The notes under the pieces are model-generated. The model was given only the letters and a program-made list of their open reading frames with translations, had not been told where the DNA came from and made no database searches. Shown one piece after another: positions 21,701 through 29,791 of a DNA stretch of 41,309 nt (position 1 is its first letter; the number at the start of each line of letters is the position of its first letter). Position numbers and translations under genes: made by a program. The DNA comes from a virus, in the IMG/VR virus record IMGVR_UViG_3300030117_008055, positions 1 to 41,309 of that record. One strand, 5' to 3'.

Positions 21701-22773
21701 CCGATATCGCTTTAAAGCTTCCAACTCCACCATCGCAGTCCCAGAACAAGCTTGTACAGTCTGAGGCTTATAAATCATTTTTTTCAAAGCACAACATCAC
21801 TGTTCATGATACATCAGCCCACACTAAAATATTTGGTGATGGGTCAGTGAAAGAAGGTGGCGCACTTGGATATAGCCACACTCCCTCTATTGATGAATTT
21901 CCTCTTCGAAGTGAGTACTTTACAGATTCTGGTGTGCAACCAAGATCGTTTTTTTCTAAAATAATCACCTCAAAAGAACAAACATACTTAAAAGTTCCAA
22001 AAGGACAAATTCAGCCTTATGATTACTCTGTAAGTTTGCCAAATATTTTTAAATTTAAATATGTTAGAGATGATTTTGAATCTGCAAATATTGATGTCAA
22101 GTTTTTAAATGGCACATTTTTTAATATGCTGGCTGCGTCAAATGAAAGTCAAACTTCTGAACTTAATGCATTTAAGTTTTTTAATTTTAACATGGTTGTG
22201 AAAATAGAAAAATTGTCAGGACATGGCCTAGCAGGCGTCGGTGCATCTGCGGCGATAGAAGAAAAATGGCAGCTTTTAACTGAGTCTGACTTAGTTGGCG
22301 AAGAAAGATTACTATGTAAAATGAGTTATTATGATTCTTCTTTGTTGTCTGGTATTGAGCTTCCTATTTTAGATCAATATTTTATTCTATCTCCTAATTC
22401 AAATGAAGAAACAGCTCCAATAATGCTGCCATCTGTGCTTCTAGGTCCTTTGGTGGACAGTACACTGGCTGATGATATTCTATATTTTGAGAGTCAAAAT
22501 ATTGATAAGTTAAATGAGGTGATGACAATATTAGAGAAAGGAAAAACTAAAATTAGCCCCTCGTCTCTAAAGTTACCATCCTTAACTGGTCCGGTTTTGG
22601 ATCAAATTAGCTCTGCAGTTGTTCCTGGACAAACACAAACCCCAACTGGACAAGATGTTACTCTGCCAAGCCAAACTCAGATGCCAGGTGAGGCACCCTC
22701 CTCCCCATCACCAGGAGGAACAGTTACAGGTGGCGGAGGAGGCTACGGCGGTGGAGGAGGAGGTTCATACTGA
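18775..22773 (+). CDS. Large structural protein with Pro/Gln/Gly-rich tail, 1332 aa
   Basis: This is a large protein of unrecognised family within the virion operon. The ATG at 18775 overlaps the previous TAA by one base and has GGAG ten bases upstream. It is preferred over an in-frame TTG at 18769. No signal peptide or membrane segment is seen. The body is a mixed alpha/beta sequence with many Asn, Tyr and Ser. The last ~57 residues are low-complexity: Pro/Gln/Thr-rich, then a glycine run (VTGGGGGYGGGGGGSY), probably a flexible tail. A baseplate or tail role is inferred from position. It could also be a head-tail or tail-tip protein. Confidence 0.8.
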   Translation: MASNVLDTLVGDILPHVHIKKIIVEDWDGSSQAGLNDGPGIPYLHTITVQMELYQRKDSLLKSSWLADIDLNLEEEGVTSLFDFFKLNFATVQSSTSIRKLRKSNPTSALKSDRSVYLHKQSDISDQDYWPAAFKGRESGMGVSSAYGDPFARKWSVPVHLGALAGLTQSGFDGNSSVLHDAKIREEIYNGDVYYAIPYQTKFNWRPVMELSQVAEYDASGENLAASINKKNLKLIGDVSRLISSGELSAYNLGFVAYMSLKLDDALGLPANSVYRDVVNLEGTISTEVIMANGVPVDTREAFVDPNGKEWSGAVHYHGPENPVEGYQGYMVGLKHRPGENQPKLTVIEKPNVLISDMTDPIQQKVPNEMFSIDKSGNVVVTGEDSTSNIGPSYANAKEIFDLINEPIQVQYQKNTVKDIFKNDKDNDTEFSGLYVSRDSSNNARGMFFIDFRELLLNNSQYMQYIRPQIRKSLGVVSEALLKSRIINLSLYRRRINPHIMEKGYKAFAVNTSYEHPPELIGTLQDNDSFKTAFTSYEKSTTSFRETKIDTEKSNFTRYFAFSDSDISLLGSGYYQYEVELEFFDGTAIVMQELSDNLKSLKVEIDDYGRLASSSEQKQVAQSETLQKIKGSKKSTSVTTNKYMYVPYYDNNYKSYRTEFSKLAHEQFQKNGSHVWTRTAEAMVIYFTLFSSKKLSTDLLGQSKVGKKILKMLMPGPVINGSPDEIALVSRILNNSIKSLDKILYQKSSKKQYNSNIFQSIVKTDDPKNQFDYKMPSYSTIKEKHSYDHPREIVRASRASSFYADYLSTNNEPLFSSYSGPRVISKQTFKKRCYLELLKFSPLALNQFAVHGTDPESAPFGGAIPRLIQGQARRDADNFTMDNLSKTMFSYLCPSLISLASNVENEASFNFRYSTFDLKAEEVLLGNLQPAYTNIMSRRGRNNSLLNTMLLTIGNYAKNLQDVRYAEQVDAFVIPPDIALKLPTPPSQSQNKLVQSEAYKSFFSKHNITVHDTSAHTKIFGDGSVKEGGALGYSHTPSIDEFPLRSEYFTDSGVQPRSFFSKIITSKEQTYLKVPKGQIQPYDYSVSLPNIFKFKYVRDDFESANIDVKFLNGTFFNMLAASNESQTSELNAFKFFNFNMVVKIEKLSGHGLAGVGASAAIEEKWQLLTESDLVGEERLLCKMSYYDSSLLSGIELPILDQYFILSPNSNEETAPIMLPSVLLGPLVDSTLADDILYFESQNIDKLNEVMTILEKGKTKISPSSLKLPSLTGPVLDQISSAVVPGQTQTPTGQDVTLPSQTQMPGEAPSSPSPGGTVTGGGGGYGGGGGGSY
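22754..22763 (+). promoter_or_regulatory. Ribosome-binding site made by the glycine-tail codons
   Basis: The GGA/GGT codons of the glycine tail of the upstream protein create GGAGGAGG-type Shine-Dalgarno sequences ending about 9 bases before the ATG at 22773. The upstream stop (TGA) and this start overlap by one base, so strong coupled initiation of the next gene is likely. Confidence 0.6.
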
Positions 22774-25700
22774 TGTCTGACTTAGTAGGAAAAAAGAAAC
22801 TTGTTATAAATGATGAACTTTGGGGCGCCCCTGAGCAAACAGCTGGTCATGAGCCAGTTTTTGAAGATCCAAATTTTGATGTTATGGTGCAAAACTCACC
22901 AGTTGGAATGACATTTTTAGCTTATGATAGTAATGGATTTCAAACGGAAGATAATTTAAGAATAGCGTTAGGAAAAAATTGGAATACCGCCCCAGAAGAC
23001 TCTAATGACGAAAATTCTCAAGTTGTTACAAAAAATGATTGGGGTTCTTTAAAACTTTTTTACGGACAGCCTTTAGGTATAAAATATTGTTTTGAAGGTC
23101 AGGGTCTAGATTCAGAATATCCTGGATTCTACTCTGAAGCAGGATCTCCTACAATTGCTATTGAATCGTTTTTCACAGAGGGACTTATAGCGGATCCAAT
23201 TTATTTTGAGGCTATTTGGAAAGAAAAAATTGTTGTGTCTTGTTCTGTTCCAAAAGGACCAAAAGCTGATTTGGAAGATGATGCAGCAGCTAATCCAGAG
23301 CTTAACAAATTTAAAAGACCAAATTTAGAGTTATGGTCTGGGTTTATAAAAACAGGAGTCACTTCTGATGGAAAGTATTACTTTCCAATTATTAAAAATA
23401 AGGGTAACGGACTTCAAGTTGATGTCGTGCCAGGTAGAATGTATGGCGATCACTATCATGAATCTGTTAACCCTTTTACACCAAAAGAACTGTTATCTAA
23501 ACAGCCATTTGGAAAGTCTGCTTTTGCCAATGTAAGCACTTATTATAAATCAACCAGCGCTTCTACTTCAAATATGCTTTTTAGTAATTTATCATATGAA
23601 AAGTTCATTGGTCAATTAGCAGATCCATCTAGCATTGGGATTTCAGTTTTTCCTGGCAATGTAGCTAGTTTTAATACAATTATGCCAACTCCATATGGTT
23701 TTTTAAGATTAATGACAAATAAATTTGAGGTTGAAGATCTTTATGACCTAGATGTACCATCTAGCACTCTATTTCCGCATCCTTACAAAAATGTCGGCCA
23801 GCTTTTTAAGAATTTTCCATTAGAGGCATTAACAACATATTTTTCTAGAGTGCCTCATCAAACTTTATCAAAATTTATGAAAAGCAGTTTTAAAAATTTA
23901 GATATTTCAGCTTTCATGGACGAATATTTTATAAGATGGCAAGAAGCGCACACATCAATCAACACAAAGGGCACTCAATCAAAATCAACTCGATCTTTGT
24001 TTTTGCAGCTTTTAGATCAAAGATTGTCAAACATCGTTATAAGCCCAGAAATGATAAAAAAATTAGATAAAGTTGAATCTATTAAGAAATATTTTCCTTT
24101 TTATTGTGAGTTAGAATTTAGTACTAGTATATTCACTGAACTTGGAGATTTAATTAAAAAACTTTTATTTACTAAATTTTTTACTAATAAGATAGCAGAG
24201 TTTAACACAAGAGACTACTCAGATCCAAGTCAGTTGGCAACTACGCACACCCCAGCAGCGGAAGTACCCTTTTACGATCACTATACTGATGGATATTATG
24301 AGAATATATTAGCTGATGAGATGATTGGAGATCAGCAAACCGGTAAAACAGTTACTCAGTCCAACCTTCAGTTTAGTGTTGGCTCTGTTGACGGATCTGT
24401 GTCTCAAGAGGTGACCAAAAAGGTGTATGATATTGCGTCTCTTTTGAATACATATCTTGATGAAGATAACGTGGATTATTATAGGGACCCTGGAGACAAC
24501 GGCACTAGTTTAGATATCCAAGATTACATTACATATCTTCGAAGCGACCTAGAAGAGCCAATAAATATTGATGAATACAATAATGTCTGGAAAAATGTGT
24601 TAGGTCAAATTTTAAAAGTTAAATTATTAAAAACTTATAAAAAACATCACAGAACATATCAAGACTTGCTAGAAGGTAAGCCAGCTTATTATGAAACAAT
24701 AGCTTATAAAATTGAAAAATTTGAAAAAAATCCTGAAGATGCTCCTAGCGCGTATACTCCTGTGCAAAGTTTTATTATTCCAAATACCTCTGAGTTGGAT
24801 GTTTTTAAATATGTCGACACACAAGTTAGATACGGAGATACAAAAGTCTATCGATATGATGTAAATGCTATCAAAATAGTTTTTGGTTGCAACTACAGAT
24901 ATTCTTTTAATGATGAAGCTGATGGATTTGAGGCTGTAGATGCATCGACACCAGAAAAAGTTTTGAATCCAAACAATTATCAAGATTTATTGGCAACTCC
25001 TTTTTCTGAAGATGGAGAGCCTCAACAATATAGCGCTACTTGTGGGGTAGAGATTTATCCCAGCATTGTTATGATGGAAGATTTGTATTTTAGGACGCCT
25101 GATATTATTATATCAGATAACCCACCGATATCTCCAGATGTTAACATAGTGCCCTACAGAGCGGTTAATGATAGAATTTTAATCTTACTCAATAATATGA
25201 TAGACTCCCATAGGCTACCACCAATAGAAATATTAGATTCAGATAATGATAAATTTGAGTTTAACAAAAAAGCTCAATTAACACCGGATGATAAAATTTT
25301 ATTTTCATCTGATGATGCAATTAAAAAATACGAAATATTTAGGACAGAAAAAGAGCCTTATTCATACACAGATTTTGAAAGAATCGAACAAACCTCAAAA
25401 ACACACTATGTTGATCAGATTACACCAAATAAAAGATACTGGTATTGCTTTAGATCTATAGATGATCACGGCAATATATCAAACCCAACAGCTGTTTTTG
25501 AAGTTGAGCTTGTTGACGATCAGGGCGCGGTTAGGCCAATGATAAGAGTCTTTAATTTTAAAGAACCAAAGAATTCTCAGGCGATTAAGGAATGTCAAAA
25601 ATATTTAATGATAAGACCTAGTTTTGAGCAAATTTACTACGATGGTGAAAAAGACCTAGATCACATGTTTAACAACAAAGATGACACAACTAAAAGAAAA

Positions 25701-25781
25701 TTCAAAATTAGGCTTACTTCTAAATCAACTGGAAGAAAAATAGACTTTAACGTTGCTTTCAATAAGAAAGCAGTAACATAA
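22773..25781 (+). CDS. Structural protein with C-terminal fibronectin III-like domain, 1002 aa
   Basis: This is a soluble, acidic 1002-aa protein. Residues about 845-915 resemble a fibronectin type III fold (KYEIFRTEKEPYSY..., YVDQITPNKRYWYCFRSIDD, then AVFEVELVDD), a common accessory domain in phage tail and baseplate proteins. The N-terminal ~250 residues are Pro/Gly/Asp-rich. The middle (about 350-500) is helical and basic (KKLLFTKFFTNK). It begins at an ATG overlapping the previous stop by one base, behind a strong ribosome-binding site. It ends the tightly coupled run of giant structural genes. A hairpin (arms TGCTTTC at 25754-25760 and GAAAGCA at 25766-25772) lies in its last codons but has no T-tract. 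Confidence 0.8.
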   Translation: MSDLVGKKKLVINDELWGAPEQTAGHEPVFEDPNFDVMVQNSPVGMTFLAYDSNGFQTEDNLRIALGKNWNTAPEDSNDENSQVVTKNDWGSLKLFYGQPLGIKYCFEGQGLDSEYPGFYSEAGSPTIAIESFFTEGLIADPIYFEAIWKEKIVVSCSVPKGPKADLEDDAAANPELNKFKRPNLELWSGFIKTGVTSDGKYYFPIIKNKGNGLQVDVVPGRMYGDHYHESVNPFTPKELLSKQPFGKSAFANVSTYYKSTSASTSNMLFSNLSYEKFIGQLADPSSIGISVFPGNVASFNTIMPTPYGFLRLMTNKFEVEDLYDLDVPSSTLFPHPYKNVGQLFKNFPLEALTTYFSRVPHQTLSKFMKSSFKNLDISAFMDEYFIRWQEAHTSINTKGTQSKSTRSLFLQLLDQRLSNIVISPEMIKKLDKVESIKKYFPFYCELEFSTSIFTELGDLIKKLLFTKFFTNKIAEFNTRDYSDPSQLATTHTPAAEVPFYDHYTDGYYENILADEMIGDQQTGKTVTQSNLQFSVGSVDGSVSQEVTKKVYDIASLLNTYLDEDNVDYYRDPGDNGTSLDIQDYITYLRSDLEEPINIDEYNNVWKNVLGQILKVKLLKTYKKHHRTYQDLLEGKPAYYETIAYKIEKFEKNPEDAPSAYTPVQSFIIPNTSELDVFKYVDTQVRYGDTKVYRYDVNAIKIVFGCNYRYSFNDEADGFEAVDASTPEKVLNPNNYQDLLATPFSEDGEPQQYSATCGVEIYPSIVMMEDLYFRTPDIIISDNPPISPDVNIVPYRAVNDRILILLNNMIDSHRLPPIEILDSDNDKFEFNKKAQLTPDDKILFSSDDAIKKYEIFRTEKEPYSYTDFERIEQTSKTHYVDQITPNKRYWYCFRSIDDHGNISNPTAVFEVELVDDQGAVRPMIRVFNFKEPKNSQAIKECQKYLMIRPSFEQIYYDGEKDLDHMFNNKDDTTKRKFKIRLTSKSTGRKIDFNVAFNKKAVT

Positions 25782-25801
25782 AATAAATAATGATGTATAC
25801 T
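25773..25801 (+). promoter_or_regulatory. Candidate promoter with shared TATACTATTTA motif
   Basis: A -10-like TATACT (25796-25801) lies 17 bases after GTAACA (25773-25778, 4 of 6 matches to TTGACA). The -10 is the start of the 11-mer TATACTATTTA (25796-25806), which recurs exactly before the gene at 34579. The candidate precedes a new group of structural genes with a GAGGA ribosome-binding site at 25814-25818. Confidence 0.45.
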
Positions 25802-25825
25802 ATTTATATTTGCGAGGAATAAACC

Positions 25826-26869
25826 ATGGCATTTTTAGACAATTCTGGAGATATTATCCTAGACGCTGTTCTAACGGACACAGGCCGCTTGCGCCTAGCG
25901 CAGGGCGACGGCAGCTTTAAGATTACAAAGTTTGCTTTAGGAGACGACGAGATAAATTATGGACTTTACAACAAAAATCATCCATCAGGTAGTGCTTACT
26001 ACGATTTAGAAATTTTGCAAACACCAGTTTTAGAAGCTTTTACTAATAATACTTCAAATCTTAATTCAAAGCTAATGTCTATCTCAAGAACAAATCTTCT
26101 TTTTATGCCTGTCTTGAGACTTAATAAGACAGATAAAACCGCTGGACCAAATTCAAGATCTACTTTAATGTATGATCGTAGCAACAACGATGGTTCTGTT
26201 GCTGCTGGCTCATCTTTCAAAACAAAGTTTGTTGTTGCAGTTGATGAGACGACCTTCAATATTTTTAATACAGGGTCGGTATCTGTTCAGGGCGTTATTC
26301 AAGGATATCAAAGCACAGGATCTCTAGTTGGTGGCCAAGTAAGAGTCGACCAGGGGATGTCAACTTCACAAATATCCCCAGCTTCTGGACTGGACTCTGA
26401 TCTTCTTGAAACTCAGTTTATTTTAGAGCTTGATTATCGTCTAGGCCGTCTAGCAAGGCCTAATGCTCAGACTGTACAAAATGTAAACTTTATCGATGAT
26501 GACAGCATTGCTTCATATTATGTGGCTGGCACCAATTTTGTTAGCCCAATTAATAATACTGATTCGGTTGCTAGCGCTTCTGCGCAGAATCCACAAGTTT
26601 TTGATGGTCCTCGTGGAAACGCTCTTATGTTTAGGCTTCAAGCATCAACAGAGCTGCAATATTCTACCTATTTGTTCACTCAAATAGGAAAAACTTTATC
26701 CAATAGTAACGTTGGTAATAATGTCTTTGGTATTTCACAAGCAGACATCACTAATAGTCCCGCTGGCGCAAATGCATCATTATACTACATTGATTCTACT
26801 GTTCGTGTTGTAGGTGCGAATACTGGCTTTAGGCTTGATATCCCCGTAAGGTACGTTAAAATTCAATAG
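25826..26869 (+). CDS. Structural protein of the 'GDDEINY' type, 347 aa
   Basis: I associate this N-terminus with a conserved structural protein of environmental phages: FLDNSGDIILDAVLTDTGR, then GSFKITKFALGDDEINY. The function of that family is not known to me. The rest is Ser/Asn/Thr-rich and likely all-beta, without membrane segments or catalytic motifs. The same N-terminal motif occurs in the 342-aa protein at 17747. It starts at an ATG with GAGGA eight bases upstream and lies 11 bases before the next gene. It is likely a tail or virion-surface component produced in quantity, given its own promoter-like region. Confidence 0.85.
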   Translation: MAFLDNSGDIILDAVLTDTGRLRLAQGDGSFKITKFALGDDEINYGLYNKNHPSGSAYYDLEILQTPVLEAFTNNTSNLNSKLMSISRTNLLFMPVLRLNKTDKTAGPNSRSTLMYDRSNNDGSVAAGSSFKTKFVVAVDETTFNIFNTGSVSVQGVIQGYQSTGSLVGGQVRVDQGMSTSQISPASGLDSDLLETQFILELDYRLGRLARPNAQTVQNVNFIDDDSIASYYVAGTNFVSPINNTDSVASASAQNPQVFDGPRGNALMFRLQASTELQYSTYLFTQIGKTLSNSNVGNNVFGISQADITNSPAGANASLYYIDSTVRVVGANTGFRLDIPVRYVKIQ

Positions 26870-26880
26870 GAAAAACAATC

Positions 26881-28026
26881 ATGGCAAGCACTTTTAAAAC
26901 TTTACTAAACGATGATGTGGTCAGCACACGCACTCTTCTTCACGAGGCAATCCCAATTACAGGTACAATTGTTAGTGGGACGTCCTATAATACAGCGCAG
27001 ATTAAAACTTATACACACGGTATGTTTGAGTCGACGTTTGATTATCCTTATTTAAGCTCATCAGCTAATCATATTTTTGATCTTACTTTTGGACATCATG
27101 AAAGTGTTTACAACACTTTAGAGACAGCTAAAGCCGCCGGCACCGCCACACCTTATCAAAACCAGAAAAAACGAGACATTTATAATCAATTTGCACAGGT
27201 TTTGATGGGGTATAACGAGTCTGGCTCTATCCGGCACTTTGACTCTGACGGAACACTTGATGACGGTGACACTGGAAAGATGACAGAGTGCTTTTTCTTA
27301 TCTTTTTCTCGCTTGCTTGTGAAAGATGAGATCAAAAAGAACAGCTTTAGACTTCAGTACCGTCCAAGTGGAACAGTAGCTAATATTGTTTCATATAAAG
27401 CCGCGGATAATTTTCCTGCCGGCAATCTCGAAACTGAAATAATTACTTTGGGCGACTATGCATCTGCAAACGAATATTACACTTCACCGGCTGGCGATTA
27501 TGGATTAATATTTAAAACAAGCAGTGATTCTTCGGACCCTGCTAATAGCGTTGGTTTAATTTTCTATCAAGCCGGTGTGGCTGTGCTTAGTTCGTCTGTT
27601 TTTGACCGAGCCGATTCTTTTGGCTATAGCGGTTCTGAAGGTAGTGCAACTAGTTGGGGCGATGACACCGCAGATAATTTAGATGGCGTGAAAAGAGCCA
27701 TTGTATCAGGCTCGATCGAGAACGCAGCTCAGGGTTTTAGAAACAGATGGGTTGATTGTGACTTCAACAACACAATTGAGCTTAACTCTACCATTTATTT
27801 CGCTAGAATTAACCATAATGAGTTTAATTATAGCGCAAATCCGACTTATGTAAGCGGAAGCAAGCTAGTAGTTAAGAACAACGTTAATGATCTTCCTGTT
27901 ACATATATCACAACAGTTGGGCTATACTCACCAGACAACGAATTATTGGCATGCGCCAAGCTATCAGAGCCGATCCGAAAGGATCCAAACACGGAGTTGA
28001 CGCTGAGGGTCAGATTAGATTACTAG
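26881..28026 (+). CDS. Virion structural protein, 381 aa, paired with the next gene
   Basis: This is a soluble Ser/Asn/Tyr-rich protein. Its N-terminal 110 residues (STRTLLHEAIPITGTIVSG..., HIFDLTFGHHESVYNT) form a part not seen in its neighbour. Residues from about 312 to the end (NEFNYSANPTYVSGS, TYITTVGLYSPDNELLACAK, EPIRKD, RVRLDY) match the C-terminus of the protein encoded next (NKLNFSNNPTYLTS, TYISKIGIYDQNKNLIAIAS, KPMRKR, KLKLDI). The start has TAGGAAA about 8 bases upstream, overlapping the previous stop. The family is conserved in phages as far as I recall, but its role is unassigned. Tail or decoration function is inferred from context. Confidence 0.8.
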   Translation: MASTFKTLLNDDVVSTRTLLHEAIPITGTIVSGTSYNTAQIKTYTHGMFESTFDYPYLSSSANHIFDLTFGHHESVYNTLETAKAAGTATPYQNQKKRDIYNQFAQVLMGYNESGSIRHFDSDGTLDDGDTGKMTECFFLSFSRLLVKDEIKKNSFRLQYRPSGTVANIVSYKAADNFPAGNLETEIITLGDYASANEYYTSPAGDYGLIFKTSSDSSDPANSVGLIFYQAGVAVLSSSVFDRADSFGYSGSEGSATSWGDDTADNLDGVKRAIVSGSIENAAQGFRNRWVDCDFNNTIELNSTIYFARINHNEFNYSANPTYVSGSKLVVKNNVNDLPVTYITTVGLYSPDNELLACAKLSEPIRKDPNTELTLRVRLDY

Positions 28027-28039
28027 GAGGCGATAAAAG

Positions 28040-29257
28040 ATGCCATTAAAGCCTCAATATGGTAATTTTTTTGAATTTGATGAAAATGACCTTATTATTA
28101 ACAGGATAGAAGCCTTTCCAAAGGTTGAATTCTTTGTGCATAGCAATGTTGTTTACCTTAATAACGAGAATAACAACGCTTCTAACCCTAATGTTCCTAA
28201 TGGTCACCTTAGTTTATACGACTACAACGTCAATAGAGATTCAAACGCGGCAAATGGGCAGCTAATCCACCCATTTGTAACTAAAATTGGCGCTGGAACA
28301 AGCTTGGGGACTGTTACAACGTCAAATTATGTCTTTGATTTCGACGTCGGAGACAAAATAACTGGTTCTTACCCAATGACTGCCTCAATTTCGATTGATA
28401 GATTAGGCACAAAAGCAATGTGGTCGACTTTAACAGAGTCAGCAGATGGTAAAAAACAGTATTATATACCTGCTCTAAAGAATCACCTCAATTATTATAC
28501 GAAACTTAGCCCTCACTACGAATATTCTTCCTCTCAGCACGGAGATTTAAATGATAAGTACGTAAATCTGATTAGTATTCCAAGTATCTTCTATGGTTCA
28601 GAGATTAAAAAGGGTACAGTAACCCTTAAGTACTTTGTGTCTGGAACTCTTATAGGAGAGGCATCAGATATTAACAAAAACGGCGAGCTAATTCACACAA
28701 CTGGCAGTGAGGGTGCCGTTACTACAGGATCTGTGGTCGGAGTCGTGTTATATAACGAAGGTTTTATACTTTTGAAGTCAAATGACTCAATTGCAAGTCA
28801 CACAGAGAGATATGATGGTCCAACCGATGGTGTGGAGCCAGCTGTGGCTAACGCTTCATGGTTTAACTTTGGTGCTACCGGATCAACGGCGGGGGCGCCT
28901 TCATCGAGCTTCTCGATCCACCTAAGCGGAACTTCACATATAGATACAATGACAATGTTTGCTCATGCATCCGAAAATAAGTTAAATTTTTCAAATAATC
29001 CAACTTATCTTACGTCAGCAGTTAAACAGGTAGTTACAGGAAGCGACCATTATGTGGAAAGCGCAGGAACTGCGATTAAAAACATAGTTTCTAGTTCTTA
29101 TGCTGCTCACAGCGCTACTTTTGAACCAACAACGTACATATCAAAAATTGGTATATATGATCAGAACAAAAATCTAATTGCAATTGCATCATTAGCTAAG
29201 CCGATGCGAAAAAGAGAAAAAGATAGCTATACCTTTAAACTAAAGCTTGATATTTGA
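28040..29257 (+). CDS. Virion structural protein, 405 aa, C-terminal paralogue of the preceding one
   Basis: The ATG at 28040 has a perfect AGGAGG (28025-28030) nine bases upstream, so expression is probably high. The first ~30 residues carry an FDENDLIINRIEAFPKVEF segment. The last ~95 residues form the domain shared with the upstream protein (FSNNPTYLTS, YISKIGIYDQNKNLIAIASL, KPMRKR, KLKLDI). The middle is Gly/Ser/Thr-rich and likely beta. There is no signal peptide or membrane segment. It is the last structural gene before a switch to DNA-metabolism genes. Confidence 0.8.
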   Translation: MPLKPQYGNFFEFDENDLIINRIEAFPKVEFFVHSNVVYLNNENNNASNPNVPNGHLSLYDYNVNRDSNAANGQLIHPFVTKIGAGTSLGTVTTSNYVFDFDVGDKITGSYPMTASISIDRLGTKAMWSTLTESADGKKQYYIPALKNHLNYYTKLSPHYEYSSSQHGDLNDKYVNLISIPSIFYGSEIKKGTVTLKYFVSGTLIGEASDINKNGELIHTTGSEGAVTTGSVVGVVLYNEGFILLKSNDSIASHTERYDGPTDGVEPAVANASWFNFGATGSTAGAPSSSFSIHLSGTSHIDTMTMFAHASENKLNFSNNPTYLTSAVKQVVTGSDHYVESAGTAIKNIVSSSYAAHSATFEPTTYISKIGIYDQNKNLIAIASLAKPMRKREKDSYTFKLKLDI

Positions 29258-29263
29258 TATAAT
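29234..29263 (+). promoter_or_regulatory. Candidate promoter for the DNA-metabolism genes, possibly leaderless
   Basis: A perfect -10 TATAAT (29258-29263) begins directly after the structural gene's stop. A weak -35 (TTTAAA, 4 of 6) lies 18 bases upstream at 29234-29239. The ATG of the resolvase gene at 29270 is six bases past the -10, where transcription would normally start, and it has no good Shine-Dalgarno sequence. This fits a leaderless transcript but could be an AT-rich coincidence. Confidence 0.35.
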
Positions 29264-29269
29264 TGTGGC

Positions 29270-29791
29270 ATGATTTTAGGACTAGATGTTAGCACCAGCA
29301 TAACAGGTGCCACTGTCATTGGCAGTGATGGAAAAATAGTATATAATGAGGCGTGGGACCTGAGAAAGTATAAAGATTTCTTTCAAAAAGCAGAAGTTGT
29401 AAAAGGCAAAATTTGGGAACTAGAAGATACTTTTCTTATCAAAGAAATTTACATTGAGCAGTCTCTTCAGAGCTTCAGAAGTGGCTTTTCCTCTGCAAAA
29501 ACTCTCTCTACTCTTTCTCGCTTCAATGGTGTTGTGTCTTGGCTGTGTTATGACATTTTAAAAACTGCGCCAGAGTATATAGCTGCCACAAGCGCCAGAA
29601 AAAAGGTTGGGATAACAGTTCCAAAGGGAACAAAAGCTAAAGAGTGTGTTATTAAGCATGTAATTGACAATGTGCCAGATGTTGCTATAACTTATACTAA
29701 GTTCGACAATGTGAAGCCTGAATGCTACGACAAAGCAGACAGTTGGGTTATCGCTATGGCAGGTCATATACAATGCAAGACAAAAAACTAA
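29270..29791 (+). CDS. RuvC-like Holliday junction resolvase
   Basis: This is a predicted RNase H-fold nuclease that would cut branched DNA during recombination or before packaging. At 173 aa it fits RuvC. Catalytic-type acidic residues sit in the expected order: D6 in MILGLDVSTS, E63 in EIYIEQSL, and D154/D157 in YDKADSWVIAM at the end of the fold. SARKKVGI plus a Lys-rich stretch before the last acidic motif is typical of phage RuvC-like proteins. It overlaps the primase gene by 19 bases, so the two are probably co-translated. A role in resolving replication intermediates with the Mre11-Rad50-like protein is inferred. Confidence 0.85.
   Translation: MILGLDVSTSITGATVIGSDGKIVYNEAWDLRKYKDFFQKAEVVKGKIWELEDTFLIKEIYIEQSLQSFRSGFSSAKTLSTLSRFNGVVSWLCYDILKTAPEYIAATSARKKVGITVPKGTKAKECVIKHVIDNVPDVAITYTKFDNVKPECYDKADSWVIAMAGHIQCKTKN

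Noticed and set aside
25754-25772. Hairpin at the end of the 1002-aa gene, considered as a terminator
   Set aside because: The 7-base stem with a 5-base loop is followed by an A-rich stretch rather than a T-tract and lies within codons, so it does not fit a rho-independent terminator.
1-29257. Diversity-generating retroelement acting on the large tail genes
   Set aside because: No reverse transcriptase and no template/variable repeat pair was seen by eye in the window, though an element elsewhere in the genome cannot be excluded.
29722-29772. Upstream ATG for the primase
   Set aside because: The extra 17 residues derive from another frame of the conserved RuvC-like catalytic region and do not resemble primase N-termini. 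The ATG at 29773 starts just before the zinc ribbon.
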